The position numbers and the translations under genes are program-made. Below the pieces are notes generated by a model. It did not search any database and was not told the origin of the DNA. It was given only the letters and a program-made list of their open reading frames with translations. Shown here in pieces: positions 52,627 through 63,143 of a stretch of 64,000 bases of DNA (its first letter is position 1; the number at the start of each line of letters is the position of its first letter). This DNA comes from Herminiimonas sp. (lineage in GTDB: Bacteria > Pseudomonadota > Gammaproteobacteria > Burkholderiales > Burkholderiaceae_D), in NCBI GenBank assembly GCA_028292665.1, contig JAQGLW010000113.1, positions 42,786-106,785 on the forward strand, given 5' to 3'.

Positions 52627-54042
52627 ATGCAAGATTTAATCAACAAAAATTCTTCCAGATTAGAATTTTCAATGCGCGTCATGGATATCGTCGCGCTCTG
52701 GTTCGCAGGTCAATTTGCCGGCTTGCTTCGTTTCAGCGGACCATTGACCGAGGCGGAACCCATTCATACCGTTTTACTGTATTTCTGTTGCGCCCTCGCT
52801 TTTCTGTTATTCACGCAATTCGAATTGTATGTATCGTGGCGCGGCCGGTCCAAATTTTCCATGTTCGGACACGTCGCCGCTTCATGGGCGACGGTTTTGC
52901 TGATCGGCTTGTTCTTCAGCTTCCTGATTCATCACGTCGGTTCGCTTTCACGCTTGTGGCTGTTTTACTGGTACCTGAGCGGCATCATTTTCCTGATGCT
53001 GTCCAGGGGAATCCTGTATTCCACCCTGAGCTACATGCGGGGAAAAGGCCTGAACAGCAAACGCGTCGTCATCGTCGGCTACGGTCATACCGGACAGGAA
53101 ATGCACAAGCGCGCTGCGCAGCAAAACTGGTACGGCTATGACGTGAAAGCCGTTCATCTCGGCGTGGGCGATGCAGCCGGTACAGTCAGCCCGGTCGATC
53201 CTTCGATAGAACAAATCGCCACCCTTGAAGATATCCACGATTATGTCGTGCAGAACCAGATTCACGAAATCTGGATCACGCTGCCGTTAAGCGATTCGTC
53301 AAAATTGCAGAAGCTGCAGTACTTGCTGCGTAATGCACTGGTCGATATACGCTGGGTGCCGGACACGCTAAGCATGCAGATTCTTAGTAACAAGATCATC
53401 AACTTTCTCGGACTGCCCGCCGTTGATTTAAATCAACCTATTTCCGGCGGCGTACGCGGAATCGTCAAGGATCTGTTCGATAAGATATTTTCCTTTGTCG
53501 TGCTGATTCTGTTGTTGCCCTTATTCATCGTGATTGCCGTCAGCATCAAGATATCTTCGCCGGGCCCGGTCTTTTTCAAGCAGCCAAGACTTGGACTTAA
53601 CGGCAGGAAATTCAACGTTTACAAATTCCGCAGTATGAAGCTGCATGAAGAACACGGCAAGGTAACGCAGGCAACGCAAGACGATCCGCGCATTACTCGA
53701 ATCGGACGATTCATCAGGCGGACCAGCCTCGATGAGTTGCCGCAGTTCATCAATGTGCTGATGGGAGACATGTCTGTCGTCGGACCGAGACCGCATGCAC
53801 TTCAGCACAACGAAATGTACAAAGAGAGACTGGAAATGTACATGTTGCGCCACCGCGTAAAGCCGGGCATTACCGGCTGGGCGCAAATCCACGGATACCG
53901 CGGAGAAACCGACACCGTAGACAAAATGGCGAAGCGGGTGCAGTTCGATCTTCACTATATCCAGAACTGGACGTTCTGGATGGATCTGAAAATCATCGCA
54001 TGGACTGCATTCAAGGGATGGACGGGAAACAATGCGTATTGA
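52627..54042 (+). CDS. wcaJ: Undecaprenyl-phosphate glucose phosphotransferase (WcaJ type)
   Basis: This enzyme starts an exopolysaccharide repeat by transferring glucose-1-phosphate from UDP-glucose to undecaprenyl phosphate at the inner membrane. The N-terminal four helices (IVALWFAGQFAGLL, TVLLYFCCALAFLLFT, ATVLLIGLFFSFLIH, GIIFLMLSRGILY) are followed by a Rossmann-like domain (VVIVGYGHTGQE). The C-terminal transferase domain has KISSPGPVFFKQPRLGLNGRKFNVYKFRSM and DELPQFINVLMGDMSVVGPRPHALQ. 471 residues. It overlaps the Nudix gene by 11 bp. Confidence 0.93.
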   Translation: MQDLINKNSSRLEFSMRVMDIVALWFAGQFAGLLRFSGPLTEAEPIHTVLLYFCCALAFLLFTQFELYVSWRGRSKFSMFGHVAASWATVLLIGLFFSFLIHHVGSLSRLWLFYWYLSGIIFLMLSRGILYSTLSYMRGKGLNSKRVVIVGYGHTGQEMHKRAAQQNWYGYDVKAVHLGVGDAAGTVSPVDPSIEQIATLEDIHDYVVQNQIHEIWITLPLSDSSKLQKLQYLLRNALVDIRWVPDTLSMQILSNKIINFLGLPAVDLNQPISGGVRGIVKDLFDKIFSFVVLILLLPLFIVIAVSIKISSPGPVFFKQPRLGLNGRKFNVYKFRSMKLHEEHGKVTQATQDDPRITRIGRFIRRTSLDELPQFINVLMGDMSVVGPRPHALQHNEMYKERLEMYMLRHRVKPGITGWAQIHGYRGETDTVDKMAKRVQFDLHYIQNWTFWMDLKIIAWTAFKGWTGNNAY

Positions 54043-54607
54043 TCACCCTTCCTGCATTGGCGGTGCCGGAGCATCCGATCGATCTGCACCGGACGGCATC
54101 CGGCTGCAGAACAGGTTCAATACCGATGGTGCTTCCAATACGCATCTCTTCGCGCCGCTCGATACGCAAACATTCGCCGCCGTTGTGGCCAATGCGCCGC
54201 TGGTTTCAATCGATCTGATTGTGGAAGACGCGCAGGGAGCCGTGCTGCTCGGCTGGCGCAACAATCCGCCGGCCAAAGGCTGCTGGTTCGTACCGGGCGG
54301 ACGCATCCGGAAAGGCGAGAGACTCGACGGGGCCTTTTCCCGCATTGCAATAGACGAGCTGGGGCGGCCTGTTGCAAGAACGCAGGGCCGCCTGCTGGGC
54401 GTCCATGAACATTTCTACGCTACCAATTTTATCGGCGCGACGGATGCGGCAACGCATTACGTGGTGCTCGCCTATCGTCTTCAGCTGGAGCGCGAGTCCT
54501 TGAAATTGCCAGTGCAACAGCATAGCCGGTACATCTGGATGCAGCCCGGTCTTCTGGCCGGGAATCCGGATGTCCATCCATATACCCAAGCCTATTTTCA
54601 GAATTGA
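54032..54607 (+). CDS. gmm: GDP-mannose mannosyl hydrolase-like Nudix protein
   Basis: A 191-residue Nudix protein. The core VEDAQGAVLLGWRNNPPAKGCWFVPGGRIRKGERLDGAFSRIAIDELG is the Gmm-type Nudix motif, in which the usual REXXEE is altered, as in GDP-mannose mannosyl hydrolases. HEHFYATNFIGATDAATHYVVLAYRL is the dimer segment. Gmm in the colanic-acid locus also lies beside gmd and manC. The 45-residue N-terminal extension is not in E. coli Gmm, so an internal start is possible. Confidence 0.85.
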   Translation: MRIDHPSCIGGAGASDRSAPDGIRLQNRFNTDGASNTHLFAPLDTQTFAAVVANAPLVSIDLIVEDAQGAVLLGWRNNPPAKGCWFVPGGRIRKGERLDGAFSRIAIDELGRPVARTQGRLLGVHEHFYATNFIGATDAATHYVVLAYRLQLERESLKLPVQQHSRYIWMQPGLLAGNPDVHPYTQAYFQN

Positions 54608-54614
54608 TACAACG

Positions 54615-56036
54615 ATGAGTCTTCCTGTCTTGATTCCTGTGATTCTTTGCGGCGGTTCCGGCACACGCTTGTGGCCGCTTTCACGTGAAACCTATCCCAA
54701 GCAGTTTTTGCGCTTGCTCGGCCGGGAGAGCCTGCTGCAGCAAACGATGCAGCGGCTGAAAGGCATCGAGGAACTGGGGCCTGCGCTGCTGGTATGCAAT
54801 GAATCTTCGCGTTTCGTAGCGGCGGAGCAACTGCGTGAAATCGGCATCGACGATGCCCGGATCCTGCTGGAGCCTGTGCGCCGCAATACCGCGCCGGCGA
54901 TTGCCACGGCCGCTCTGCATGCCTTGTCCGAAAATGAAGATCCGCTGTTGCTGATCCTGCCTTCGGACCATGTCATAAAAAATCATGACGCATTCTGTAC
55001 TGCGATTCACTTTGCCAGGGATGCGGCAAGCCGCGGCGATCTGGTGACTTTCGGCATCAAACCGGAAGGACCCGAAACAGGGTACGGTTATATCCGGGCC
55101 GCGTCTTCCGAATCCGGGCCGTCGCGGCCGGTGCTGGAATTTGTGGAAAAGCCGAACCGAGCAACCGCCGAACAATACATTGCCAGCGGCAATTATTACT
55201 GGAACAGCGGCATGTTCCTGTTCCGCGCCAGCCGCTATATCGAAGAGCTGATGCGTTACCAGCCGGAGATCGTCGCCGCTTGCCGGGAAGCTGTGTCACA
55301 AGCCAAAAAAGATTGCGATTTCATCCGGCTCGACAGCAAGGCATATGAAGCCAGTCCCGATAACGCAGTCGACTATGCCGTCATGGAACGCACGGACCGC
55401 GCATCGATGATTGCACTGGATGCGAGCTGGAGCGATATCGGATCATGGGCATCGGTATGGGAAGTCGCGGACAAGGACGGCACCAACAATGCCACGCAGG
55501 GCGACGTACTGCTTCAGGATTGCGAAGATTGCCTGGTTCACGGCACTACCCGGCTCGTTACGGCCGTCGGTCTGCGCAATACCGTGGTTGTGGAAACCGC
55601 CGACGCATTGCTGATCATGGACACCGAGCGCGCGCAGGATACCAAAAAGCTGGTAGGACAACTGTTGAGAACCAAGCGGGCCGAAGCCACGCAGCATCGG
55701 GAAATATTCCGCCCTTGGGGATCGTACGACTCGATCGGAAACGGCCATCGTTTCCAGGTGAAGCGCATCACCGTCAAGCAGGGCGCCAAGCTCTCTCTGC
55801 AAATGCACCACCATCGAGCCGAACATTGGGTCGTGGTGTCCGGCACGGCAAAAATCACGAACGGCGACAAGGAGTATCTGTTGACGGAAAACCAGTCGAC
55901 TTACATCCCGGTCGGAGTCGTGCACTCACTGGAAAATCCGGGAAAAGTGCCGCTCGAACTCATTGAAATCCAGTCGGGCGGTTATTTGGGAGAGGACGAC
56001 ATCGTGCGATTGCAAGACCTCTATGGCCGGGCTTGA
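54615..56036 (+). CDS. manC: Mannose-1-phosphate guanylyltransferase/mannose-6-phosphate isomerase
   Basis: A bifunctional enzyme that makes GDP-mannose and interconverts fructose- and mannose-6-phosphate. The ATG at 54615 gives MSLPVLIPVILCGGSGTRLWPLSRETYPKQFL, the nucleotidyltransferase motif; FVEKPNRATAEQYI is the second motif. The C-terminal cupin with LQMHHHRAEHWVVVSGTAKITNGDKEYLLTENQSTYIPVGVVHSLENPGK is the isomerase half. 473 residues, full length. It is the GDP-sugar source for gmd and fcl downstream. A phosphomannomutase (manB) is not in the window. Confidence 0.96.
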   Translation: MSLPVLIPVILCGGSGTRLWPLSRETYPKQFLRLLGRESLLQQTMQRLKGIEELGPALLVCNESSRFVAAEQLREIGIDDARILLEPVRRNTAPAIATAALHALSENEDPLLLILPSDHVIKNHDAFCTAIHFARDAASRGDLVTFGIKPEGPETGYGYIRAASSESGPSRPVLEFVEKPNRATAEQYIASGNYYWNSGMFLFRASRYIEELMRYQPEIVAACREAVSQAKKDCDFIRLDSKAYEASPDNAVDYAVMERTDRASMIALDASWSDIGSWASVWEVADKDGTNNATQGDVLLQDCEDCLVHGTTRLVTAVGLRNTVVVETADALLIMDTERAQDTKKLVGQLLRTKRAEATQHREIFRPWGSYDSIGNGHRFQVKRITVKQGAKLSLQMHHHRAEHWVVVSGTAKITNGDKEYLLTENQSTYIPVGVVHSLENPGKVPLELIEIQSGGYLGEDDIVRLQDLYGRA

Positions 56037-56396
56037 ATTCAAGCAAGGATAAATATCCGGTTCACATATTTTTTCAGAGAAAAATGCAATGGCAGGCACG
56101 AAATTCTACTTTGGTGCCGACACATTTCCTTAATGCAAAGCAACAAGCTACTGCTCTTCCGTGCATTTTTCTTTTTAAGTCGCGGCGATAAAACGGGCCG
56201 AATCAAACGGGAGTAGTCGCGGCTCCGGTTCGCCGTGTCATCCGCGAAGAATCTTTGATCGCATGAAAAATCGCTCGGTATTGTGACCTTGAACAACATG
56301 TAATCAGGCAAGGCATTGTGCAATGTAAACGTAGAACGAATCAGTTATCGGATTGTCAAATTGTTTTAATTTTTTACGAAAATAGGCAACCTTATT
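56037..56396 (+). promoter_or_regulatory. 360-bp gap between manC and galU
   Basis: No gene is supported; a 94-codon minus-strand ORF at 56039-56323 has no family resemblance or ribosome site. The stretch is AT-rich with a pair of short direct repeats (GTCGCGGC and AAACGGG, about 56180-56225) and probably holds a promoter for galU. Confidence 0.4.
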
Positions 56397-57338
56397 ATGC
56401 ACAAAAAAATCACCAAGGCGATATTCCCGGTTGCCGGTCTGGGCACCCGTTTTTTGCCGGTCACCAAGGCCAGTCCGAAAGAAATGCTGCCGATCGTGGA
56501 TAAACCTTTGATCCAGTATGCAGTGGAAGAAGCGGCGGCGGCCGGCATTACCGAAATGATTTTTGTGACCGGTCGCAACAAGCGTGCGATCGAAGACCAC
56601 TTCGACAAGGCCTACGAATTGGAAGCGGAATTGGCCGCCAAGGACAAGCAGGCACTGCTGGAAGTGCTGCGCGGCATCAAACCCGACAACGTGCAGTGCT
56701 TTTATGTGCGGCAAGCCGAAGCGCTCGGTTTGGGCCATGCGGTGCTGTGCGCGGAACGCATGGTGCAGGATGAGCCGTTTGCCGTCATTCTCGCGGATGA
56801 CTTGCTCGACGGCCGCGTACCGGTCATGCGGCAGATGACCGAACTGCATTCGCATTACGGCAGCAGCATCATCGGCGTCGAATCCATCACGCCGGAACAG
56901 AGCCGCTCCTACGGCGTAGTTGCCGGCGCCCCTTTCGGCGAACGGCTGCTCAAACTCCACGGCATCGTTGAAAAACCTGCGTCTGAAAACGCACCATCCA
57001 ACATGGGCGTGGTAGGCCGCTACATCCTGACGTCGTCGATCTTCAAGCACCTGCGCAATTTGAAACCCGGCGCGGGCGGCGAACTGCAGTTGACCGACGG
57101 CATCGCAACTTTGCTCAAACAGGAAGCCGTTCTGTCATATCAATTCGAAGGCACCCGCTACGACTGCGGCAGCAAGCAGGGTTATCTGCAGGCCACGGTG
57201 CAATTCGCACTCAAGCATCCGGAGGTGAAAGAGGAGTTCCGTGCTTTTCTCAAAGAGATGGCGCTGGATCAGTCGACGGCATCGGTCACCAGCTTGCCGC
57301 ATCCGACAGCGGCGTCCGGCAAGGTGATCTATGTCTGA
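56397..57338 (+). CDS. galU: UTP--glucose-1-phosphate uridylyltransferase
   Basis: GalU makes UDP-glucose. Nucleotide-binding motif AIFPVAGLGTRFLPVTKASPKEMLPIVDKPLIQYAVEEA; further DDLLDGRVPVM, VGRYILTSSIFKHL and GTRYDCGSKQGYL. 313 residues. UDP-glucose supplies the priming transferase and GalE; it may also serve trehalose or LPS synthesis. Confidence 0.96.
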   Translation: MHKKITKAIFPVAGLGTRFLPVTKASPKEMLPIVDKPLIQYAVEEAAAAGITEMIFVTGRNKRAIEDHFDKAYELEAELAAKDKQALLEVLRGIKPDNVQCFYVRQAEALGLGHAVLCAERMVQDEPFAVILADDLLDGRVPVMRQMTELHSHYGSSIIGVESITPEQSRSYGVVAGAPFGERLLKLHGIVEKPASENAPSNMGVVGRYILTSSIFKHLRNLKPGAGGELQLTDGIATLLKQEAVLSYQFEGTRYDCGSKQGYLQATVQFALKHPEVKEEFRAFLKEMALDQSTASVTSLPHPTAASGKVIYV

Positions 57339-57401
57339 ACAAAAATACCGCCTGGAGCCGAACGGCAGGAAAGCAACGGAACACATCTGAAAATCTCATC
57401 C

Positions 57402-58490
57402 ATGGCAAATAAAATTCTTGTTACCGGAGCGTCAGGTTATATCGGTTCTCATACATGCATCGAACTGCTGCAGGCCGGCCATGAAGTGATCGCACTGGAT
57501 AATCTGTCCAACAGTTCGCGGGAAGCGATCGCGCGCGTGGAAAGGATTACCGGCAAATCATTGGTCTTCCATGAAGTTGACGTGCGCGACCGTCCGGCGA
57601 TCGATGCCATATTGCGCGAGCATGCGATTGATGCGGCGATACATTTCGCGGGGCTCAAGTCGGTCGGCGAGTCGGTAGCCAATCCGCTTTCGTACTTCGA
57701 TAACAATGTATCGGGCACGGTCGTCCTGCTGCAGGCATTGTCCGATGCAAACGTGAAGCGCTTCGTTTTCAGCTCTTCGGCGACCGTCTACGGCGATCCG
57801 GAATCGGTGCCGATAACGGAGTCGGCCCGTCTGTCGGTGACCAATCCTTATGGCCGGTCCAAGTTGATGGTGGAACAGGTTCTCGGCGATCTGGAGCAAG
57901 CCGATGCCGACTGGCGCATCGGCATTTTGCGTTACTTCAATCCGGTGGGTGCGCATTCGAGCGGACTGATCGGCGAAGATCCGCTCGGCATTCCCAATAA
58001 TCTGATGCCGTTTGTCGCGCAAGTCGCCATCGGCCGCCGCTCCAGGCTGGCGGTGTTCGGCGACGATTATCCTACGCATGACGGCACCGGCGTGCGCGAT
58101 TACATTCATGTTGTCGATCTCGCGCGAGGCCATGTCGCGGCGCTCGCCCGCCTGTTTTCACGAAGAGGAAGCTTTACAGTCAATCTCGGCACCGGCCGGG
58201 GCTATAGCGTACTGGAAGCGGTACGCGCTTTCGAAGCGGCGAGCGGTCGCACGGTGCCGTACGAAATCGTATCGCGCCGGCCGGGCGATATTGCCAGCTG
58301 TTACGCTTCTCCCGTCGCGGCGCGCGAACTATTGGGATGGCGCGCTGAAAAAGATCTCGAAGACATGTGTGCGGATCACTGGCGCTGGCAAAAAATGAAT
58401 CCCGAGGGATATTCATGCGGCAAGACCGCAACGGATTCTTCCTATTTCTTGCCGGAACCTGACGTACCTCAAGTCTCTCCCCTCGCGTAA
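57402..58490 (+). CDS. galE: UDP-glucose 4-epimerase
   Basis: An NAD-dependent short-chain epimerase of 362 residues. Rossmann motif VTGASGYIGSHTCIELL; the Ser/Thr-Tyr-Lys catalytic set lies in SSSATVYGDPESVP and NPYGRSKLMVEQVLGDL. It ends with a 25-residue extension relative to E. coli GalE (SCGKTATDSSYFLPEPDVPQ), of unknown role. It would convert UDP-glucose from GalU to UDP-galactose for the polysaccharide. Confidence 0.95.
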   Translation: MANKILVTGASGYIGSHTCIELLQAGHEVIALDNLSNSSREAIARVERITGKSLVFHEVDVRDRPAIDAILREHAIDAAIHFAGLKSVGESVANPLSYFDNNVSGTVVLLQALSDANVKRFVFSSSATVYGDPESVPITESARLSVTNPYGRSKLMVEQVLGDLEQADADWRIGILRYFNPVGAHSSGLIGEDPLGIPNNLMPFVAQVAIGRRSRLAVFGDDYPTHDGTGVRDYIHVVDLARGHVAALARLFSRRGSFTVNLGTGRGYSVLEAVRAFEAASGRTVPYEIVSRRPGDIASCYASPVAARELLGWRAEKDLEDMCADHWRWQKMNPEGYSCGKTATDSSYFLPEPDVPQVSPLA

Positions 58491-58573
58491 TTCCAAAATA
58501 GCATTGTTGGAAATTGGCGCCGACGCCAATCCAGGCCAATGCAAATCAACAATCAAATATTCGAGGAATACTC

Positions 58574-59740
58574 ATGACGAAAGAACCGCACGTACCAGCC
58601 GATCTGCTCAACCGGTCCCCTCAACTTGCCCCGAAAGTGGCACTGATTACCGGCGTGACTGGCCAGGATGGCGCGTACCTATCGGAACTTCTGCTCGGTA
58701 AAGGTTATATCGTGCATGGCATCAAACGCCGCTCCTCCCAGCTCAATACGGGCCGCATCGATCATCTGTACCAGGATCCGCATGAAGAGCCGCGCCGCTT
58801 CATTCTGCACCACGGCGACATGACCGACAGTTCGTCGCTGATTCGCATCATCCAGCAGGTGCAGCCGGACGAGATTTACAATCTTGCAGCGCAAAGCCAT
58901 GTTGCGGTTTCATTCGAGGAGCCGGAATACACCGCCAATTCCGACGCGCTGGGACCGTTGCGTGTGCTGGAAGCGATTCGCATCCTCGGCCTGGAAAAGA
59001 AGACGCGCTTTTACCAGGCCTCGACCTCCGAGCTGTTCGGCAAGGTGCAGGAGATCCCGCAACGGGAAACGACGCCCTTCTATCCGCGCAGTCCCTATGC
59101 GGTCGCCAAGATGTACGCATACTGGATTACCGTCAACTACCGCGAAGCCTACGGCATGTATGCCTGCAACGGCATTCTGTTCAATCACGAGTCGTCGCTG
59201 CGCGGCGAAACCTTCGTCACCCGCAAGATCACCCGGGCACTGGCGCGCATTGCGCTCGGTCTGCAAGATTGCCTGTATCTCGGCAATATGGATTCCATGC
59301 GCGACTGGGGCCATGCGCGCGACTATGTCGAAATGCAATGGATGATGCTGCAGCAGGACAAGCCGGAAGATTTCGTGATCGCCACCGGCATCCAGTACAG
59401 CGTGCGCAATTTTGTCAATGCAGCTGCGGCCGAACTCGGCATGGTTTTGTCGTGGCAGGGCACAGGCGTCGAAGAAACCGGCACGGTGGTGGATCCCGGC
59501 CCGCACAGCGGCGGCAGGCCGGGGCAAGTCGTCGTCCGCGTGGACCCGCGTTATTTCCGGCCTACCGAAGTCGAGACCCTGTTGGGCGACGCCACCAAGG
59601 CGCACACCAAACTGGGCTGGAAGCCGGCAACGTCGTTCGAGCAACTGGTGAAGGAAATGGTGCAGTCCGATCTGAATGCGACGCGCAAGTATGCGCTGGT
59701 CAGGGAGAACGGATTTGTCGCTTACGCCCACAACGAATAA
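58574..59740 (+). CDS. gmd: GDP-mannose 4,6-dehydratase
   Basis: Gmd converts GDP-mannose to GDP-4-keto-6-deoxymannose, the first step to GDP-fucose. The ATG at 58574 (GAGGA upstream) gives 388 residues; a longer frame begins at 58514 without support. Motifs: [65 protein letters not shown] (catalytic Thr, Tyr and Lys), [22 protein letters not shown]. The ESSLRG here replaces the common ESPRRG. Next to fcl, it defines a GDP-fucose pathway. Confidence 0.96.
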   Translation: MTKEPHVPADLLNRSPQLAPKVALITGVTGQDGAYLSELLLGKGYIVHGIKRRSSQLNTGRIDHLYQDPHEEPRRFILHHGDMTDSSSLIRIIQQVQPDEIYNLAAQSHVAVSFEEPEYTANSDALGPLRVLEAIRILGLEKKTRFYQASTSELFGKVQEIPQRETTPFYPRSPYAVAKMYAYWITVNYREAYGMYACNGILFNHESSLRGETFVTRKITRALARIALGLQDCLYLGNMDSMRDWGHARDYVEMQWMMLQQDKPEDFVIATGIQYSVRNFVNAAAAELGMVLSWQGTGVEETGTVVDPGPHSGGRPGQVVVRVDPRYFRPTEVETLLGDATKAHTKLGWKPATSFEQLVKEMVQSDLNATRKYALVRENGFVAYAHNE

Positions 59741-59813
59741 GGATGCGCCGCAGGCGCATTTCCGTTCGGCGGCACGGCGCTCTGCAGCCAGCTTTTAATC
59801 GAGGACATACATC

Positions 59814-60869
59814 ATGCAACAAAACGGAATCAATCTGGAAAAGCGCATTTATGTCGCCGGCCACCGCGGCATGGTCGGAGCGGCGATCGTCCGGGCGCTG
59901 GCGCAGCGCAACTGCGGCAACATCGTCACACGGACGCATTCGGAGCTTGATTTGACCGACCAGTCTCAAGTGCGCGCCTTTTTCGAATCGGAAAAGATCG
60001 ACGAGGTATACCTTGCCGCTGCGCGCGTGGGCGGCATTCATGCCAACAATACCTATCCGGCGGAGTTCATTTATCAGAACATGATGATCGAAGCCAACGT
60101 CATCCATCAGGCCTGGCGCAGCGGTGTGCAGAAACTGCTGTTCCTCGGTTCGTCCTGCATTTATCCTCGATTGGCGGAACAACCGATCAAGGAAGAATCC
60201 CTGCTTGCCGGCCCGCTGGAGCCGACCAACGAGCCCTATGCAATTGCAAAGATCGCCGGCATCAAGCTGTGCGAAAGCTACAACCGGCAGTACGGCACCG
60301 ATTACCGCAGCGTCATGCCGACCAATCTGTACGGTCCCGGCGACAACTACCATCCGGAGAACAGTCACGTCCTTCCGGGACTGATCCGGCGCTTTCACGA
60401 GGCTAAAGTCGACGGTGCGGAAAAAGTCTTGATCTGGGGAACCGGCGCGCCGCGGCGCGAATTTCTCTATGTCGACGACATGGCCGATGCAAGCGTCCAT
60501 GTAATGGGACTGGAGCGCTCCGTATATGCGGCCAACACTTCTCCCATGCTCTCGCATATCAATGTGGGGAGCGGCGAAGAAATCACGATCCGCGAATTGG
60601 CCGAACTGGTCCGCAAAGCGGTCGGCTATACAGGGAAGATCGTATTCGATCCGGAGAAACCGGATGGCAGTCCGCGCAAATTGACCGACAGCGCCAGACT
60701 GGCGCGCCTGGGCTGGACACCCAGGATGAGGCTGCGGGACGGCATCGTCGAAACGTACGGCCGTTTCAAGGCCGAATATTCAATCGCATCTGCCGGCAAG
60801 CCGGCGACGGCGATAAATATCGCGATGCCGCATGGCCATGCCGCGGAAGCTGAACGCGCTGTTTCATGA
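59814..60869 (+). CDS. fcl: GDP-L-fucose synthase
   Basis: The bifunctional epimerase/reductase (WcaG) that completes GDP-L-fucose. Motifs: [63 protein letters not shown], and the catalytic Tyr-Lys in [53 protein letters not shown]. 351 residues, about 30 more at the C-terminus than E. coli WcaG ([24 protein letters not shown]). It follows gmd by 73 bp. Confidence 0.95.
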   Translation: MQQNGINLEKRIYVAGHRGMVGAAIVRALAQRNCGNIVTRTHSELDLTDQSQVRAFFESEKIDEVYLAAARVGGIHANNTYPAEFIYQNMMIEANVIHQAWRSGVQKLLFLGSSCIYPRLAEQPIKEESLLAGPLEPTNEPYAIAKIAGIKLCESYNRQYGTDYRSVMPTNLYGPGDNYHPENSHVLPGLIRRFHEAKVDGAEKVLIWGTGAPRREFLYVDDMADASVHVMGLERSVYAANTSPMLSHINVGSGEEITIRELAELVRKAVGYTGKIVFDPEKPDGSPRKLTDSARLARLGWTPRMRLRDGIVETYGRFKAEYSIASAGKPATAINIAMPHGHAAEAERAVS

Positions 60870-61030
60870 GCGGCGCGTCCGGATAAAGACTTGCGGAATT
60901 GATTGATGAATTCGATCGAGCACATTCGCAATGCATTCTTGTCGCGGTTCGATCGCATTTCACCGGTGTTGTTCGAATGCGGCAGGAAGAACGAAAAAAC
61001 AGCGGTAACCAATCGGCAAAGCGAATTTCA

Positions 61031-63037
61031 ATGACACCTGATTCGAATTCGACCTATCGTCCGGAGATCGACAGTCTTCGCGCCATCGCCGTTCTGGCGG
61101 TCATTGCGTTTCATGCAAATTCGCACATCGTGTCCGGCGGCTTTGCCGGCGTCGATGTCTTCTTTGTCATTTCCGGTTACCTGATTTCAGGCCTGATTGC
61201 GAACGGCCTGGATAACGGCACCTTCCGCTTTGCCGATTTTTACACCAGACGGATCAAGCGCATTTTTCCGGCATATATTGTCGTCGCGCTGGTCACGTTG
61301 ATCATTTCGACCTACCTGCTTATCCCGAACGATTACATCTTCTACACCACGTCGCTGGCAGCGTCCTGGGGGTTCGCCTCCAACATTTTTTTCTCGATGC
61401 TCAGTTGGGGATATTTCGGACAGCGCACTGAAGAATTTCCGCTGCTTCATACCTGGTCCTTATCCGTCGAGGAACAGTTTTACTTTATTTTCCCGATCCT
61501 GCTGATTTTTCTGTTCCGGTATTTCGGGCAGCAGAAAATTCTTGCATTGCTTTTTCTGGGAATTGTCTTTACCGTCATATCGGAACTGAAGACCGGCGAA
61601 GTAAAGTCCTATTTTCTTCTGACGTCCAGAGCCCATGAGCTGATTATCGGCGCGCTCGCTTTTTTCATATCCAAAAAAATTCCGGTCAAGTCCGGAAAAA
61701 TTTCAAATGCGCTTGCGGCAGCCGGCATGGCATTAATGCTCGGAACGTTTTTCTTTCTGAATGCGGACATGCCTTTCCCCGGAGTCAACTCGCTCTATCC
61801 GTGCATGGGAACGGCAATGCTGATCTACGCTTGTCAGACCGGGAATGTCCTGACGCCTGCGCTAAGGGCCAAACCCCTGGTTTTCATCGGATTGATTTCG
61901 TATTCCTTGTATTTATGGCACTGGCCGATATTTTCATTTTTAAGATACAGAAGAATAGAGATCGGCTTCTGGGTAGGCATGGGGACTGTTGCACTATCGT
62001 TCCTGCTGGCTTTCCTGACCTGGAAATTCGTCGAAAATCCGATCAGGCGCAACAGAAATATCCGTTTCAAAAAAGCGTTCATTCAAATCTATGCCGTTCC
62101 CGCCGCGGCCTTTCTTTGCATAGGGTTGTATTCCTATCTGACCGAAGGCGCGCCGAAGAGATTTCCGGACGATATTCGTCAATTGATTGCCAGCTATTCA
62201 TTCGAAAGGGATTTGACCCGATCCTGCTCGATCAGGACCGAGGATTACAAAAAGGTTACGCTAGACTATCTAACAGGCAATTGCGCATTCGGCGACCTTG
62301 GCCAGAACAAGGCGCAGGTGCTTCTGCTGGGCGATTCGCATGCGCATCACTTCAAGCCGTTTGTCGAGCAGCTTTCCAGGAATGCCAATCTCAAAGCGGT
62401 CTACCATGTGCAAGCGGGTTGTTTTCCAATTTATCTGCATGCAAATAATCCGGACAAGAATGCGGAGACATCGGTATGCGAGAAACACAATGCCGATTTG
62501 CTGCAGATCGCCGGCAATTTCAAATTTACCGTTCTTGCCGGATTCTGGTCTTCCGAACTGGATGAAAATTTTGAAAGAAGGCTTGCGTCCATGACGGAGG
62601 AAGTCATCAAGACCGGATCGATACCGGTCATCTTCAAGGACAATCCGTTCTACGAACCCGATCTGTCACGCTGCATCTTGTACAAGACGCGCGGCTGGGC
62701 GGCTCCGGATAAAAATTGCAATATCCCTTACAGCTTCGTGGCCCGCACTCAAACCGCCGTTGACGAGATTATCGATAAAGTGAAAGCGCAACATCCGCAG
62801 GTGATTGTCGTCGATCCCAAGCTGGTGATGTGCAATCAGTCGGAATGCAGCACCTATATGTCGAATATTGCATTTTACAAGGATGCGAATCACATCAATA
62901 CGAAAGCTGCGGCATTGCTCGGCGAAGAGTTTCTGTCGCATGTCGGAAATCCTTTTTCGGATTCTCGTATCGCACCGGACGGCCGCCATGCCTTCGGCGA
63001 TAATCCGGCAAGAAAAGTAGCCGCAAAACCAAATTAA
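61031..63037 (+). CDS. Membrane O-acyltransferase with C-terminal SGNH domain (OafA/YrhL family)
   Basis: A 668-residue inner-membrane acyltransferase. The first 340 residues form the Acyltransferase_3 domain with ten or so helices; the conserved N-terminal pattern is YRPEIDSLRAIAVLAVIAFHANSH, with RRIKRIFPAYIVVALV in the first loop. Residues about 420-660 form a periplasmic SGNH hydrolase: block I VLLLGDSHAHHFKPFVEQL, block V YKDANHINTKAAALLG (catalytic Asp/His). Such fusions O-acetylate LPS or exopolysaccharide sugars. The acceptor is unknown. No clear ribosome site precedes 61031; 60977 is an alternative. Confidence 0.9.
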   Translation: MTPDSNSTYRPEIDSLRAIAVLAVIAFHANSHIVSGGFAGVDVFFVISGYLISGLIANGLDNGTFRFADFYTRRIKRIFPAYIVVALVTLIISTYLLIPNDYIFYTTSLAASWGFASNIFFSMLSWGYFGQRTEEFPLLHTWSLSVEEQFYFIFPILLIFLFRYFGQQKILALLFLGIVFTVISELKTGEVKSYFLLTSRAHELIIGALAFFISKKIPVKSGKISNALAAAGMALMLGTFFFLNADMPFPGVNSLYPCMGTAMLIYACQTGNVLTPALRAKPLVFIGLISYSLYLWHWPIFSFLRYRRIEIGFWVGMGTVALSFLLAFLTWKFVENPIRRNRNIRFKKAFIQIYAVPAAAFLCIGLYSYLTEGAPKRFPDDIRQLIASYSFERDLTRSCSIRTEDYKKVTLDYLTGNCAFGDLGQNKAQVLLLGDSHAHHFKPFVEQLSRNANLKAVYHVQAGCFPIYLHANNPDKNAETSVCEKHNADLLQIAGNFKFTVLAGFWSSELDENFERRLASMTEEVIKTGSIPVIFKDNPFYEPDLSRCILYKTRGWAAPDKNCNIPYSFVARTQTAVDEIIDKVKAQHPQVIVVDPKLVMCNQSECSTYMSNIAFYKDANHINTKAAALLGEEFLSHVGNPFSDSRIAPDGRHAFGDNPARKVAAKPN

Positions 63038-63143
63038 TCCGGTGCTGGCTGCATGGGCATCTGCACTGCGGTTTCATGTTCGCCCGTTTGAAAACGCATT
63101 GCGGTTTCGTCAGATCTGCGGATAAGGGCGACACGCTAATGCT

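Noticed and set aside
56180..56225. Short direct repeats (GTCGCGGC, AAACGGG)
   Set aside because: Only two copies of 7-8 bases; not distinguishable from chance.
56039..56323. 94-codon minus-strand ORF in the manC-galU gap
   Set aside because: No ribosome-binding site, no family, odd composition; probably chance.
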